DNA from: an uncultured Erysipelotrichaceae bacterium
GTDB taxonomy: Bacteria > Bacillota_I > Bacilli_A > Erysipelotrichales > Coprobacillaceae
Direction of reading: 5' to 3'
NCBI GenBank assembly: GCA_947074115.1
Contig: CAMTOK010000014.1
Location: 1-32,275, forward strand
Length of the DNA: 32,275 nt
Shown here: one piece after another, positions 22,129-30,635 of the stretch
Layout: each line of letters opens with the position of its first letter
Position numbering within the stretch: position 1 is the stretch's first letter
Notes under the pieces: generated by a model
Seen by the model: the letters and a program-made list of their open reading frames with translations, nothing else
The model's database searches: none
Told to the model about the DNA's origin: nothing
Made by a program: the position numbers and the translations under genes

Positions 22129-22914
22129 ATGAAAAAGAAAATTCTTTTATTTACAATTCTTTCAACTCTTATTATGGGTTGCCAAGTACAAGATATTCAA
22201 CAAACACCACCAGATGTTAATACAATAACTTCCGAAAATAAATTTATTTATTTAGGAGTTGGTGAGGAATATAAAGGACTGAGTATCGAAACAGATGCTA
22301 CTGTAGATGTCGATCTTACTTATCAAAGTAAAAATGAAGATATTTTAACAATTGATAATGAAGGTATCATTACAGGAGTCTCACAAGGAAGAACAACAAT
22401 ATTGGTATATGTAACACATAAGCCAGAAATTGAATTAGAAGTTGAGGTATTTGTCTATAATCTTTCTGAATTAAAATCTTATGATGGTGATGAAGAATGG
22501 CAATGGACTTCAAGTTATAAAATCAATGAATACATAGCAGATCTAACTGGCGACAATCCAGATGAAATACGTTATAATATCATTGCTAATAGTTTTGATT
22601 ATTTAGGGACACCTTATTCTCAACAAGTACGTTATGGTCCTTCATATGATTGTTCAAGTTTTATTGATGACCTATATTTAAAAAATTATGATACAACAGT
22701 TGGTTCAGCTACGTATTATATGCTAACAGTACTTAAAAATTATAAAGCTTCATTTGAAGATCGCGAGATTGGTGATATGTTATTTGGTACTGATGGTACA
22801 TATAACCACGTCGGTATCTATTTAGGGAATGATATTATGATTCATTCAGCATATTCATTTGGAGAAAATACTGTTTCAAGTATTTATTATGGTCCATTCT
22901 CTGCATTGAAGTAA
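22129..22914 (+). CDS. NlpC/P60 lipoprotein with Ig-like domain
   Basis: 261 aa. Lipoprotein signal peptide with lipobox IMGC (Cys18), so the protein is anchored on the outer face of the membrane. Residues about 38-110 form a bacterial Ig-like (BIG2) domain (TIDNEGIITGVSQGRTTI is the typical core). The C-terminal NlpC/P60 domain (about 145-261) has C175 in SYDCSSFIDDLY, H227 in YNHVGIYLG and H239 in IMIHSAYS as the putative catalytic triad. It would hydrolyse peptidoglycan stem peptides at the membrane-wall interface. The SD AGGGGGAG is strong. It is an insertion between tmk and recR relative to Bacillus. The substrate bond is not determinable. Confidence 0.88.
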   Translation: MKKKILLFTILSTLIMGCQVQDIQQTPPDVNTITSENKFIYLGVGEEYKGLSIETDATVDVDLTYQSKNEDILTIDNEGIITGVSQGRTTILVYVTHKPEIELEVEVFVYNLSELKSYDGDEEWQWTSSYKINEYIADLTGDNPDEIRYNIIANSFDYLGTPYSQQVRYGPSYDCSSFIDDLYLKNYDTTVGSATYYMLTVLKNYKASFEDREIGDMLFGTDGTYNHVGIYLGNDIMIHSAYSFGENTVSSIYYGPFSALK

Positions 22915-22915
22915 C

Positions 22916-22946
22916 AAAAGACACGATTATAAATCGTGTCTTTTTT
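22916..22946. terminator. bidirectional terminator (NlpC lipoprotein / recR)
   Basis: 13-bp perfect stem AAAAGACACGATT/AATCGTGTCTTTT with an ATA loop and U runs on both sides. Confidence 0.9.
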
Positions 22947-23541
22947 AATACATATCTTTTCTTCCTTCTAATGACTTAAGTATTGTCATTTCATCAGCAT
23001 AATCTAATTGGCTACCAATTGGTAAGCCATTTGCTATTCTAGAAACTTTCACATTATACTTTGATAAGAATTTAGCCAAAAATAAAGCAGTTGTTTCCCC
23101 TTCTCTTGTAGGGTTAGTCGCTATTATGATTTCATCAACTGGATCGTTTAATCTTTTCATTAAACTTGCTATGTTTAAATCATCAATTGTTTTTCCATCC
23201 ATCATTGATATTGTTCCGTGTAAGACATGGTAAGTTCCTTTGTATTCTTTTATCTTTTCCATAGCGAATACATCTTTTGGTGATTCAACTATACAGATTG
23301 TTTTTTGATCTCTATCATTATCTTGACATATCGGACAAATATCTTGATCACTGAGTTGGCCACAGACTTGACAGTATTTTATACTGTCTTTTAAATCAAT
23401 TAATGCTTTTCCAAATGCAACTAAAGATTCTTGATCAAGTTCTAACAATTTATAAACCATTCTCTCTGCCCCTTTGTTTCCAATTCCTGGCAATAAAGTG
23501 AAGTGGTTAATAACTTCTTTGAATACTTTAGGGTATTCCAT
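22945..23541 (-). CDS. recR: Recombination mediator RecR
   Basis: 198 aa, full length. With RecF and RecO it loads RecA at single-strand gaps. Helix-hairpin-helix LLPGIGNKGAERMVYKLL (16-33), Cys4 zinc finger CQVCGQLSDQDICPIC (57-72) and Toprim domain (about 80-175) with IVESPKDVFAMEK and ATNPTREGETTA are in the normal order. The ATG shares one base with the ybaB stop (TAATG), so translation is coupled. It is the last gene of dnaX-ybaB-recR, a conserved bacterial order. Confidence 0.97.
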   Translation of the reverse strand: MEYPKVFKEVINHFTLLPGIGNKGAERMVYKLLELDQESLVAFGKALIDLKDSIKYCQVCGQLSDQDICPICQDNDRDQKTICIVESPKDVFAMEKIKEYKGTYHVLHGTISMMDGKTIDDLNIASLMKRLNDPVDEIIIATNPTREGETTALFLAKFLSKYNVKVSRIANGLPIGSQLDYADEMTILKSLEGRKDMY

Positions 23542-23846
23542 TATAAGAATGCTGAAACATCAATACCATTTGTTACTGATTTTAACGTTTCTTCTTTCAT
23601 CTTATTTATTTCTTTAATCGTTTGATTAACACTGATCGTAATCATTGCTTCAATATTTTCTTTATCTTCTTTTAACAAATCATCAGATAGTGTTAATGTT
23701 TGTATTTGTAGATTCCCAGTCATTGTACCACTAATATAATTGTTTTGAGATGTTATCTCAAATTCTTGTTTATCAAATTCTGCTTGTTGTTTTGCAGCTT
23801 TTTTTTGCATTGTTTGTGCTTGTTGTAATAATTGATTGAAATTCAT
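23541..23846 (-). CDS. ybaB: YbaB/EbfC nucleoid-associated protein
   Basis: 101 aa. A small dimeric DNA-binding protein of the YbaB/EbfC family: N-terminal helix MNFNQLLQQAQTMQKKAAKQ (1-20) rich in Gln/Lys, a three-stranded sheet (about 27-55) with ISGTMTGNLQIQTL, and a C-terminal helix. The family binds DNA broadly and is almost always between dnaX and recR. The SD AAGGAGG is 7 nt before the ATG, 2 nt after the dnaX stop. It has slightly fewer conserved Gly residues than typical members. Confidence 0.93.
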   Translation of the reverse strand: MNFNQLLQQAQTMQKKAAKQQAEFDKQEFEITSQNNYISGTMTGNLQIQTLTLSDDLLKEDKENIEAMITISVNQTIKEINKMKEETLKSVTNGIDVSAFL

Positions 23847-23848
23847 GT

Positions 23849-25675
23849 TTAATCCTCCTTAAATTCTACTATATCTCCAAATAGTTTAATTGCATATTCA
23901 TGAGCTTCATCTAGATTCTCATATTTACTTGTTTCGTCTTTAATATGTTTTAATTGAATAGGTCCAGCTTGAGGGAGTGCATTTTCTTTCTTTAATTTAA
24001 TAAATTCACTTCTCATATCTGTCCATTCGTCTCTTTGAATAGCTATAAAGTCAAAATCCTCATTAAATGCTTCAGATAAAAATGATTTTAACTCTTTATA
24101 TGTGTTTGAATCATTTACTGTATTAACAGATGGCATATGTTCAAAAGCAATGATCATTCCATTAGGACATGCTGCTACAGGTGCTCCATCACATAATAAT
24201 GATGCACATTTCGCATAATTAATATTAGATAAATATCTCTTTATGATTGGCCATCTATCTTGTAATGAAATTAAAATTTGTTTGTTTGCCTGTACCAATA
24301 TATTTAGGACATCCGATGAATCTACCGGATTGTTGCTTTCAACACGAACCTCTCTTTTGGGTTGTTGCGCTTCTTTTTGTTCAACAACTCTATTTTCTTG
24401 TTCTATTACTGGTTGATATTGTTCTATATCTTCTGGAATATGCTCTATTATTGGTTCGTAATCTTCATATAATGGCTCTATACTTACCTTTTCAACATGT
24501 TCTGGTTCGCTTATCTTACCTTGTGGCACTTGTTCCGTTGGTTTAGACTCATCAATTCTTGCTTCCTGAACTGGAATAGGTCTATTTTCAATTTGTTCTT
24601 GTATTTGATCTGTACAACATAGTTTCATAATTGCGACTTCAAAATACATAAGTGCTTGTTTCGTGATATTGAACTTTTCATATGTTTCCATAAGAATATC
24701 TATGATATAAAAACATTCTTGTGTTGTCATATACGGTGATATATCTTGAATTGATTGTTTATTGAGGACATTCATAAAACTCTCGTCTTCGGTTTTCTTG
24801 TATATAATAACGTCTTTTAATATATCAATAATCTCAGAGGTTAATCTTGAAATATCTACCCCACTGCTATCAAATGTTTCAATATAATTTAAGGCATCTT
24901 TGAGTTTATGCCCTACTAGTGTTTTTATTAGATTTAGTTTATTATCAATTGAAACAAGCCCAAAAACTTCTTGTACAGTTTCATAAGTTAAATGATCGTT
25001 ATATGCTATACATTGCTCAAGAATAGATAATGCATCTCTCATACCCCCATCTGCCATTTTAGCGATGATTTGCAGAGATTGATCATCATATTGAATTTTC
25101 TCTTGATCTAATACGTCTTTTAAACGGGATATAATATCTTGTATTGATAGTTTATTAAAATCGAATCTTTGACATCTTGAAATAATTGTAGGTAATATTT
25201 TATGTGGTTCAGTTGTGGCTAATATGAAAATAACATGACTTGGTGGTTCTTCTAATGTTTTTAGTAATGCATTAAAAGCACCAGTAGACATCATATGAAC
25301 CTCATCAATGATATAGACCTTATATTGACCATTAGTAGGTGCAAATTTAACTTTGTCTATTAAATTTCTAACTTCGTCAACACCATTATTACTTGCTGCA
25401 TCTATTTCGATAACATCAGGATATGTTCCGTTTGTAATATCAGTACAGTTTTTACAATGATCACATGGTTTTACTTCTCCAGTGCAGTTTACTGCTTTTG
25501 CTAATAATTTTGCTATTGTTGTTTTTCCAGTTCCTCTTGGTCCACAAAACAAATAAGCATGCGCAATCTTATTTTGTTCTACAGCATGGTTAATTGTTTT
25601 AACAATGTGTTCTTGTCCTGCAACTTCATCAAATTTTTGTGGTCTATAGACCCTATATAATGTCTTGTATGCCAT
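23849..25675 (-). CDS. dnaX: DNA polymerase III subunits gamma/tau
   Basis: 608 aa from the ATG at 25673-25675; a TTG three codons upstream overlaps the SD AAGGAGTTG and is rejected. AAA+ clamp-loader ATPase: Walker A GPRGTGKTT (about 45-53), zinc-binding CTGEVKPCDHCKNC (about 63-76), Walker B DEVH, sensor ATTEPHKI and SRC motif SRCQRFDF. Domain III ends near 350, then an acidic Glu/Pro/Gln-rich linker (about 370-450) and the C-terminal tau-type domain (about 455-608), which contacts the polymerase. Both gamma and tau could arise by frameshifting, but I did not find a clear slippery heptamer. It is the first gene of dnaX-ybaB-recR. Confidence 0.96.
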   Translation of the reverse strand: MAYKTLYRVYRPQKFDEVAGQEHIVKTINHAVEQNKIAHAYLFCGPRGTGKTTIAKLLAKAVNCTGEVKPCDHCKNCTDITNGTYPDVIEIDAASNNGVDEVRNLIDKVKFAPTNGQYKVYIIDEVHMMSTGAFNALLKTLEEPPSHVIFILATTEPHKILPTIISRCQRFDFNKLSIQDIISRLKDVLDQEKIQYDDQSLQIIAKMADGGMRDALSILEQCIAYNDHLTYETVQEVFGLVSIDNKLNLIKTLVGHKLKDALNYIETFDSSGVDISRLTSEIIDILKDVIIYKKTEDESFMNVLNKQSIQDISPYMTTQECFYIIDILMETYEKFNITKQALMYFEVAIMKLCCTDQIQEQIENRPIPVQEARIDESKPTEQVPQGKISEPEHVEKVSIEPLYEDYEPIIEHIPEDIEQYQPVIEQENRVVEQKEAQQPKREVRVESNNPVDSSDVLNILVQANKQILISLQDRWPIIKRYLSNINYAKCASLLCDGAPVAACPNGMIIAFEHMPSVNTVNDSNTYKELKSFLSEAFNEDFDFIAIQRDEWTDMRSEFIKLKKENALPQAGPIQLKHIKDETSKYENLDEAHEYAIKLFGDIVEFKED

Positions 25676-25695
25676 ATGTATCAACTCCTTTCATT

Positions 25696-25701
25696 ATTAT
25701 A
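25696..25701 (-). promoter_or_regulatory. -10 of a promoter for dnaX
   Basis: TATAAT on the minus strand just after the tadA terminator, with no good -35. The start point would lie at or just before the dnaX SD, giving a very short leader. Confidence 0.4.
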
Positions 25702-25704
25702 CAT

Positions 25705-25736
25705 GAAAAAAGAAGAAAATACTAATTTTCTTCTTT
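25705..25736 (-). terminator. tadA terminator
   Basis: 11-bp stem AAAGAAGAAAA/TTTTCTTCTTT (25709-25736) followed by a short U run; the tadA stop codon overlaps the upstream arm. Confidence 0.8.
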
Positions 25737-26178
25737 ATTTACGTCTTTTGTCACTAAAATAATTAGTTATTAATTGAGAACATTCAGTACCTAGTATATC
25801 GCCTGAAATGTCCGGATAATGGTTAAAATCATGTTGAGATATGTATTGAGTCAGTCCATTCCATCTTTGCCCTCTTGCGCCAAATACGACCCTTTTCATA
25901 CGACTTTGGATAATAGCGCCGGTACACATGATGCATGGTTCTAATGTTGTATAAAGCGTACAATCTTCTAAATGCCAGGTTTGTAAAGTTTGACAAGCTT
26001 CACGTATTGCCAACATTTCAGCGTGAGCAGTTACATCATTTTGAAGTTCTTTCTTATTAAATGCACTCGCAATGATTTGATCATCTTTAACAATAATAGC
26101 ACCAATAGGTACTTCATCATTATCTCGTGCCAATAAAGCTTGATCGTATGCAATTTTCATATAGTCTTGATCTTTCAT
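25735..26178 (-). CDS. tadA: tRNA(adenosine34) deaminase TadA
   Basis: 147 aa, normal. It converts A34 to inosine in tRNA-Arg(ACG). Zinc/deaminase motifs: HAE (H52, E54) in VTAHAEMLAI and PCxxC (C82, C85) in TTLEPCIMCTGAI. The N-terminal IGAIIV strand and the RQxW-equivalent GARGQRWNG are present. AAGGAG lies 6 nt before the ATG, only a few bases after the SRP RNA terminator, so tadA is probably expressed by read-through from the ffs promoter. The tadA-ffs-dnaX proximity is as in Bacillus. Confidence 0.96.
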   Translation of the reverse strand: MKDQDYMKIAYDQALLARDNDEVPIGAIIVKDDQIIASAFNKKELQNDVTAHAEMLAIREACQTLQTWHLEDCTLYTTLEPCIMCTGAIIQSRMKRVVFGARGQRWNGLTQYISQHDFNHYPDISGDILGTECSQLITNYFSDKRRK

Positions 26179-26191
26179 ACTGTCTCCTTAC

Positions 26192-26276
26192 AAAAAAGCC
26201 ACTACACATAAACGGGATTTCTTAATGCTGCTACCTTCCGGTCCTGACATGGTTCGAAGCCGCCTATTGTAATGGC
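26192..26276 (-). ncRNA. ffs: small bacterial SRP RNA (4.5S type) with terminal U run
   Basis: Contains the conserved domain IV apical region (ATGTCAGG, CCGGAAGG, AGCAGCAT; about 26226-26251), where Ffh binds and the signal recognition particle forms. The ends GCCATTACA (from 26276) and TGTAGTGGC (to 26198) pair over 9 bp to close the rod, and six U residues follow (26192-26197), giving a roughly 79-nt mature RNA. The size is the small-type SRP RNA without an Alu domain, as in Erysipelotrichia/Mollicutes-like lineages, rather than the long Bacillus scRNA. Confidence 0.93.
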
Positions 26277-26282
26277 ATAGTT

Positions 26283-26310
26283 ATTATATCATAAATAGAA
26301 AACAAATCAA
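26283..26310 (-). promoter_or_regulatory. promoter for SRP RNA
   Basis: Minus strand TTGATT (26305-26310), 16-nt spacer, TATAAT (26283-26288). The predicted start (about 26276) coincides with the 5' base of the SRP RNA. It lies directly after the SGNH-protein stop, with no terminator between. Confidence 0.75.
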
Positions 26311-26313
26311 CTG

Positions 26314-27279
26314 TTACTTATTTTTTATAAATTTTTGATAATCAATTTCCCATTGATTATATAATTCATTTTGTCTTTTGTCTTCAATTTGGTAGTGTTG
26401 TGAAATAAATTGACCTATATAACTTGTTGCCTTTTTGGCACCATTATAATTTAAATGGTTACCACCATCACGGCTATCAGTCGCCCAATCCATTCCAGCT
26501 TCATCAAATTCTACATTTAAGTCTAAGAACTCAATGTCATTTGATTTTGCATAATCAGCTACTGTTTTATGTTTATCGTTTGTCCAAGTTTTTGCTGAAG
26601 GTATAGCAACAAACATCACTTCAGATCCATTTTCTTTAGCTAATTTAACAAATTTATCTAAGAATATTTGTGTTGACGTCGTCATATATTTTCGCTTTTT
26701 ATTGTTCATATAATCTTGACCTTGATACGCTTCAACTGTTTTATGATAAATGTACCCTTTATTAGTGACAATATGATCATAATGAACGTTTTCTGTAAAT
26801 TCACTTAATGAAATATTTTTCCAACGATCATGGTATTTAAATATAGGTAAATAGTTATAAAGAACATTCGTTATAGCATCATCAGCATCATTTGCTTCTG
26901 AGCTATGGAATAAGCAATCCACCTCTAATATAATGAGATCAGGTGATTGATATTTATAAACATCCATTAATGTATAGTAAGCATTTGATATTGATTCTAA
27001 CGGTCTTGCAGCAGCATAGTTTGTGTAACCCTGCTCAAAGAATAATTGGAGAGGCACTAGCCCACTATAAAGATCACTATTTCCAAATGATACAATATCT
27101 AATGAATCCTTTTCCTCTGCTCTATAACCATATGTTGATTCGTAATCTATTCCTGCATCAAGAGTATTATTTTTAGGAAGGAATGCTGCTGATAATAAAT
27201 TTAATATAATAAATAAGATCAATAGGAATGAACATGCTTTAATTAAGTTTTTTACTGCATTTGATTTCATTTTGTTCAT
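26314..27279 (-). CDS. SGNH-fold membrane protein of dlt-like operon (DltD-like)
   Basis: 321 aa, shorter than classical DltD (about 400). An N-terminal membrane helix (about 13-33) is followed by an extracytoplasmic SGNH hydrolase/transferase domain. Block I is FGNSDLYSGL (catalytic Ser68), and the C-terminal block is DGGNHLNYNGA (D271, H275). In dlt systems DltD works outside the membrane with the MBOAT to pass the acyl group to teichoic acid. It is the last gene of the operon, with AGGAGG next to the dltB stop. No terminator separates it from the SRP RNA promoter. Whether the acceptor is teichoic acid or another glycan is not shown. Confidence 0.8.
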   Translation of the reverse strand: MNKMKSNAVKNLIKACSFLLILFIILNLLSAAFLPKNNTLDAGIDYESTYGYRAEEKDSLDIVSFGNSDLYSGLVPLQLFFEQGYTNYAAARPLESISNAYYTLMDVYKYQSPDLIILEVDCLFHSSEANDADDAITNVLYNYLPIFKYHDRWKNISLSEFTENVHYDHIVTNKGYIYHKTVEAYQGQDYMNNKKRKYMTTSTQIFLDKFVKLAKENGSEVMFVAIPSAKTWTNDKHKTVADYAKSNDIEFLDLNVEFDEAGMDWATDSRDGGNHLNYNGAKKATSYIGQFISQHYQIEDKRQNELYNQWEIDYQKFIKNK

Positions 27280-27287
27280 AATTCCTC

Positions 27288-28868
27288 CTAAAACGTAGCA
27301 TAGATGAAACTTACTGCATCATAGCCTTTTCCGTAAGCTCCAAATATAACAACAACTAATATAGCGGCAATATAGATTGTCCATCGTAATGGTAATTTCA
27401 TTGAAGAGATTGATTCTCTTATAGAAATTCCTTTTTCTTTTATAAGTCCAATTCCATAGACTACAGCTGCACCAATTATAATGATAACAAAGTCATGAAT
27501 ATCAATTCCAAGTGTTGGAATCATATTTAATGGCAATTGACTTGGTACAAAACATGATTTTAGCATTTGGAATGCACTTTGTAATGAATCAGCTCTAAAG
27601 ATTAACATACCAATATTAACAAGTACAATTGTTCTTATGACTTGGAAAGTTTTAAACCATTTCGATTCAATATTAATTCGTAAAACTGAGATAATTTTCT
27701 TAAATATAGGTTCGAAGTACATACCACAAAGCATTATAACGTAATAATACATACCATATCCTACATATTTAATACTTGCTCCATGCCATAAACCATTGCA
27801 GATCCAAACAAAGAATAACGCTGTTGTTGCTGGTAATAATTTAGATAGATAATCGTTACCAAATTTTTTAACAAAAGTATTAAATTTCTTAAATGGTTTT
27901 GATAATGAAACACTAAAGAATACATATTCTTTTAACCATAATCCTAATGTTATATGCCAACGTTGCCAGAATTCATTAATATCTTTAGATAAGAATGGTT
28001 GATTGAAGTTCTTTGGTAATTCAATACCAAACATTTGAGAAGAACCTCTACATATATCAACTGCACCTGAGAATTCAGTATAAAGTTGTATAGTATAAAA
28101 TAAGATACCCGTCATAACAACAATTCCTGAATATTGGGCATAATCTTGAAATATATGATTAACAAACATATTTGCTCTATCAGCAATTACGATCTTTTTA
28201 AATAATCCCCACAAGATCAATTGACTACCATGAGTAAAGTTAAGATAGTTAAATGCATGACCTTCATAGAGTTGTTTTCCTATTTGATCATAACGAGTTA
28301 TTGGTCCTTGTACAATTGTAGGGAAATAAATTAGGAAAAGTGCTATTTTACCTAAATGTTTTTCAGCTTTATATTTTCCTCTATAGACATCTATAAAATA
28401 TCCAATGGCTTGTAATGTATAAAAAGAAATCCCCATTGGTAAAACGAATTTTAATACTGGTAAACTCATGCTTAAATGATTAAATAATGCTGAATTTAAT
28501 CCTCCAGCAAAGAAATTATAATACTTTAAGACAACGAGTAATCCAAGATTAATTATTAATAATATAACAACAACAATTTTCTTTTGAAAAATTAATTTTT
28601 CTTTTAATTCTTTTTTCTCTTGTCTTGAAAGTGTTCCTTTAAGTTTCTTAAAGATATCATTTATTTTTTCAATCCATAAAGCACCTAAATAAATAGATAG
28701 AGTTGTTACTAAAATAAAAATAACAACCCAATTTTTAGAGGCTGCAATATAAAATAAATAGCTTCCTAATAAGAGAATAACCCATCTAAATCTCTTAGGA
28801 GTTATGAAGTAACATAACAACATACCTCCTAAGAAACCAAATAGGTATAAAAACGATGTATAGGACAT
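27288..28868 (-). CDS. dltB: MBOAT acyltransferase (DltB-like)
   Basis: 526 aa, longer than typical DltB (about 400) and closer to AlgI-type members. About 11-13 membrane helices. Membrane-bound O-acyltransferase signatures: FWQRWHITLGLWLKEYVF (about 300-317, H305) and NGLWHGASIKY (catalytic H362). It would pass an activated acyl group from the carrier protein across the membrane to an envelope acceptor. The ATG is 1 nt after the dltC stop and has only a weak SD, indicating coupling. Gene order ligase-carrier-MBOAT-SGNH follows dlt operons apart from the missing dltX. The name reflects context; substrate and acceptor are unproven. Confidence 0.82.
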   Translation of the reverse strand: MSYTSFLYLFGFLGGMLLCYFITPKRFRWVILLLGSYLFYIAASKNWVVIFILVTTLSIYLGALWIEKINDIFKKLKGTLSRQEKKELKEKLIFQKKIVVVILLIINLGLLVVLKYYNFFAGGLNSALFNHLSMSLPVLKFVLPMGISFYTLQAIGYFIDVYRGKYKAEKHLGKIALFLIYFPTIVQGPITRYDQIGKQLYEGHAFNYLNFTHGSQLILWGLFKKIVIADRANMFVNHIFQDYAQYSGIVVMTGILFYTIQLYTEFSGAVDICRGSSQMFGIELPKNFNQPFLSKDINEFWQRWHITLGLWLKEYVFFSVSLSKPFKKFNTFVKKFGNDYLSKLLPATTALFFVWICNGLWHGASIKYVGYGMYYYVIMLCGMYFEPIFKKIISVLRINIESKWFKTFQVIRTIVLVNIGMLIFRADSLQSAFQMLKSCFVPSQLPLNMIPTLGIDIHDFVIIIIGAAVVYGIGLIKEKGISIRESISSMKLPLRWTIYIAAILVVVIFGAYGKGYDAVSFIYATF

Positions 28869-28869
28869 C

Positions 28870-29100
28870 TTAATCTTCTTCTTGTAGTTTTTTGATCATG
28901 TTATAAATTGTTGTTGGTGTTGCAAAATTCTCAGGTAAGATATCTAAAGGTGTAATTTCAATATCAAATTCATCATTTAATTCTACTGATAAATTCATAA
29001 CATCTAAAGAATCTAATATACCACCTTCAATTAATTGTGAATTTTCATCAATTAATGTTCCTGGTTTCATATCTCTTAATACTTCTAATAATTGATCCAT
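28870..29100 (-). CDS. dltC: Acyl (D-alanyl-type) carrier protein
   Basis: 76 aa from the ATG at 29098-29100, 8 nt after GGAGG; an upstream ATG overlaps the SD and the end of the ligase gene. A phosphopantetheine carrier protein: the attachment Ser is in GGILDSLDVMNL (S31), where the usual motif is DSL. It is acidic, with a predicted four-helix fold (DEFDIEITPLDILPENFAT). It would accept the adenylated substrate from the neighbouring ligase and present it to the MBOAT. The start is 1 nt after the dltA stop, so the two are coupled. Confidence 0.88.
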   Translation of the reverse strand: MDQLLEVLRDMKPGTLIDENSQLIEGGILDSLDVMNLSVELNDEFDIEITPLDILPENFATPTTIYNMIKKLQEED

Positions 29101-29101
29101 G

Positions 29102-30616
29102 TTATTTTCCTCCATTCATATCACTGTAATTATTTTTTAAATATTTTCTATCAATTTTTCCATTTTGATTATAAGGCATATTTCTTATTTTGACAATAAC
29201 ATTAGGAAGCATGTAATTTGGTAATTTATCTTGTAAAGAAGACATAATTTCGTGATCTTTTACTTTACCTACATATATCATAACGATTTTATCTTTCTCT
29301 TCATCAAAAATAACAGCACAACTTTGGATATTCGCAATAGCGTTAGCTGCAGCTTCTATTTCTCCAAGTTCTATTCTGAATCCCATATGCTTAATTTGGA
29401 AATCTTTTCTCGTAATATAGATTAATTCATTATTTTCATTATATTTAACTAAGTCACCCGTTCTATAGATGATTTCAGGATAATGAGGATTTAAAGGATT
29501 TTGTGTAAATGCCTCTTTTGTTTTTTCATCATTACCGTAATATCCCATTGCAAGGAATGAACCACGTGCACAGAGTTCACCTTCTCGGTCGTCCGTTATT
29601 TCATTATTATTTTCGTCTAATAAGAATACATCACAGTTATTACATGCTTTCCCTATTGGTAAAACCTCGTCATTATTGAATTGACGATCTACTATATAGT
29701 ACGTACAAATATCAGTTGTCTCTGTAGGTCCAAATAGGTTTGCATACATAGCTTCTGGCATTTTATTGATCCAATAATTTAACTGTTTTGTTGGCATAAC
29801 TTCACCAGCAAACAACACTTTATTTAAATGATTTAATTGAACATAGTCTAATACTTTTAAATTAGCGACAATACATAATGCAGAAGGGACCCAATAGATC
29901 GTATTGACTTCTTTTTCATTCATATATTCTATTAACTTTACAGGGAAAGAGAATAGAGATTTAGGAATGATATGAAGTGTCGCTCCCGCTATAATTGTGC
30001 TAAATACATCAGATACAGACATACTGAAATAAAATGGTGTCTGACTTCCAAATTGAGTTGTCTCATTAATATCAAATGTTTCTTTATACCAAGATGCATA
30101 ATTAATAACATTTCTATGTGACAATATAGCACCCTTTGGTACTCCTGTTGAACCTGATGTAAATAATGCATATAAAGGATCTGTATCAATCATTTGACTT
30201 CTTACATGTTCTAATGCAACTTGATTTATATCCGTTGTGACTACATCTTCATAATAATATGTTTTTGCTTCAAAATGTTCAGCCATATGAGCATGAGCTT
30301 TATCGGTGATAATAGCGATAGGTTGTAAAGTACTAAATATAGCTTGTATCCTATCTATAGGCATTTTTTCATCTATAACGACGTAAAAATTCCCACTATA
30401 CACAACACCAAAGAAACATGTTAAGCTTTGAACATTTTTTGGCATAATAACTGCTATTGGTTTATTCTTTCCCTCTAAACCTGTTAAAAATGTTCCAATT
30501 CTTTTTGAATCATTTTGACATTCATCAAATGTCATTTCAGCATCTGGATCACTAAATGCAACTTTACTTGGATATTTTAATGCCGATAATTCTAAATATT
30601 CTAAAATATTTTTCAC
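29102..30616 (-). CDS. dltA: DltA-like adenylating carrier-protein ligase, non-canonical substrate pocket
   Basis: 504 aa, typical DltA length. ANL-superfamily adenylation enzyme: ATP loop FTSGSTGVPKG (about 152-162), NLFGPTETT (about 295-303), YRTGDL (about 388-393) and catalytic Lys in NGKIDRK near the C-terminus. It activates a carboxylic acid with ATP and loads it on the adjacent carrier protein. The substrate region differs from canonical DltA: where Bacillus enzymes have FDLSV(M)D, with Asp holding the amino group, this has FSMSVSD, and where they have FCGEVLP, with Cys near the D-Ala methyl, this has FAGEVMP. The substrate may therefore not be D-alanine. GTG start with an AAGGTG-type SD. 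The gene lies 19 nt after serS with no terminator, so it falls under the serine T-box. Confidence 0.82.
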   Translation of the reverse strand: MKNILEYLELSALKYPSKVAFSDPDAEMTFDECQNDSKRIGTFLTGLEGKNKPIAVIMPKNVQSLTCFFGVVYSGNFYVVIDEKMPIDRIQAIFSTLQPIAIITDKAHAHMAEHFEAKTYYYEDVVTTDINQVALEHVRSQMIDTDPLYALFTSGSTGVPKGAILSHRNVINYASWYKETFDINETTQFGSQTPFYFSMSVSDVFSTIIAGATLHIIPKSLFSFPVKLIEYMNEKEVNTIYWVPSALCIVANLKVLDYVQLNHLNKVLFAGEVMPTKQLNYWINKMPEAMYANLFGPTETTDICTYYIVDRQFNNDEVLPIGKACNNCDVFLLDENNNEITDDREGELCARGSFLAMGYYGNDEKTKEAFTQNPLNPHYPEIIYRTGDLVKYNENNELIYITRKDFQIKHMGFRIELGEIEAAANAIANIQSCAVIFDEEKDKIVMIYVGKVKDHEIMSSLQDKLPNYMLPNVIVKIRNMPYNQNGKIDRKYLKNNYSDMNGGK

Positions 30617-30635
30617 AGAGATACACCTTCCCCTT

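Noticed and set aside
22129-22914. Phage or mobile-element cargo inserted between tmk and recR
   Set aside because: No inverted repeats, integrase or composition shift flanks the lipoprotein gene; it has its own promoter and shares a normal bidirectional terminator.
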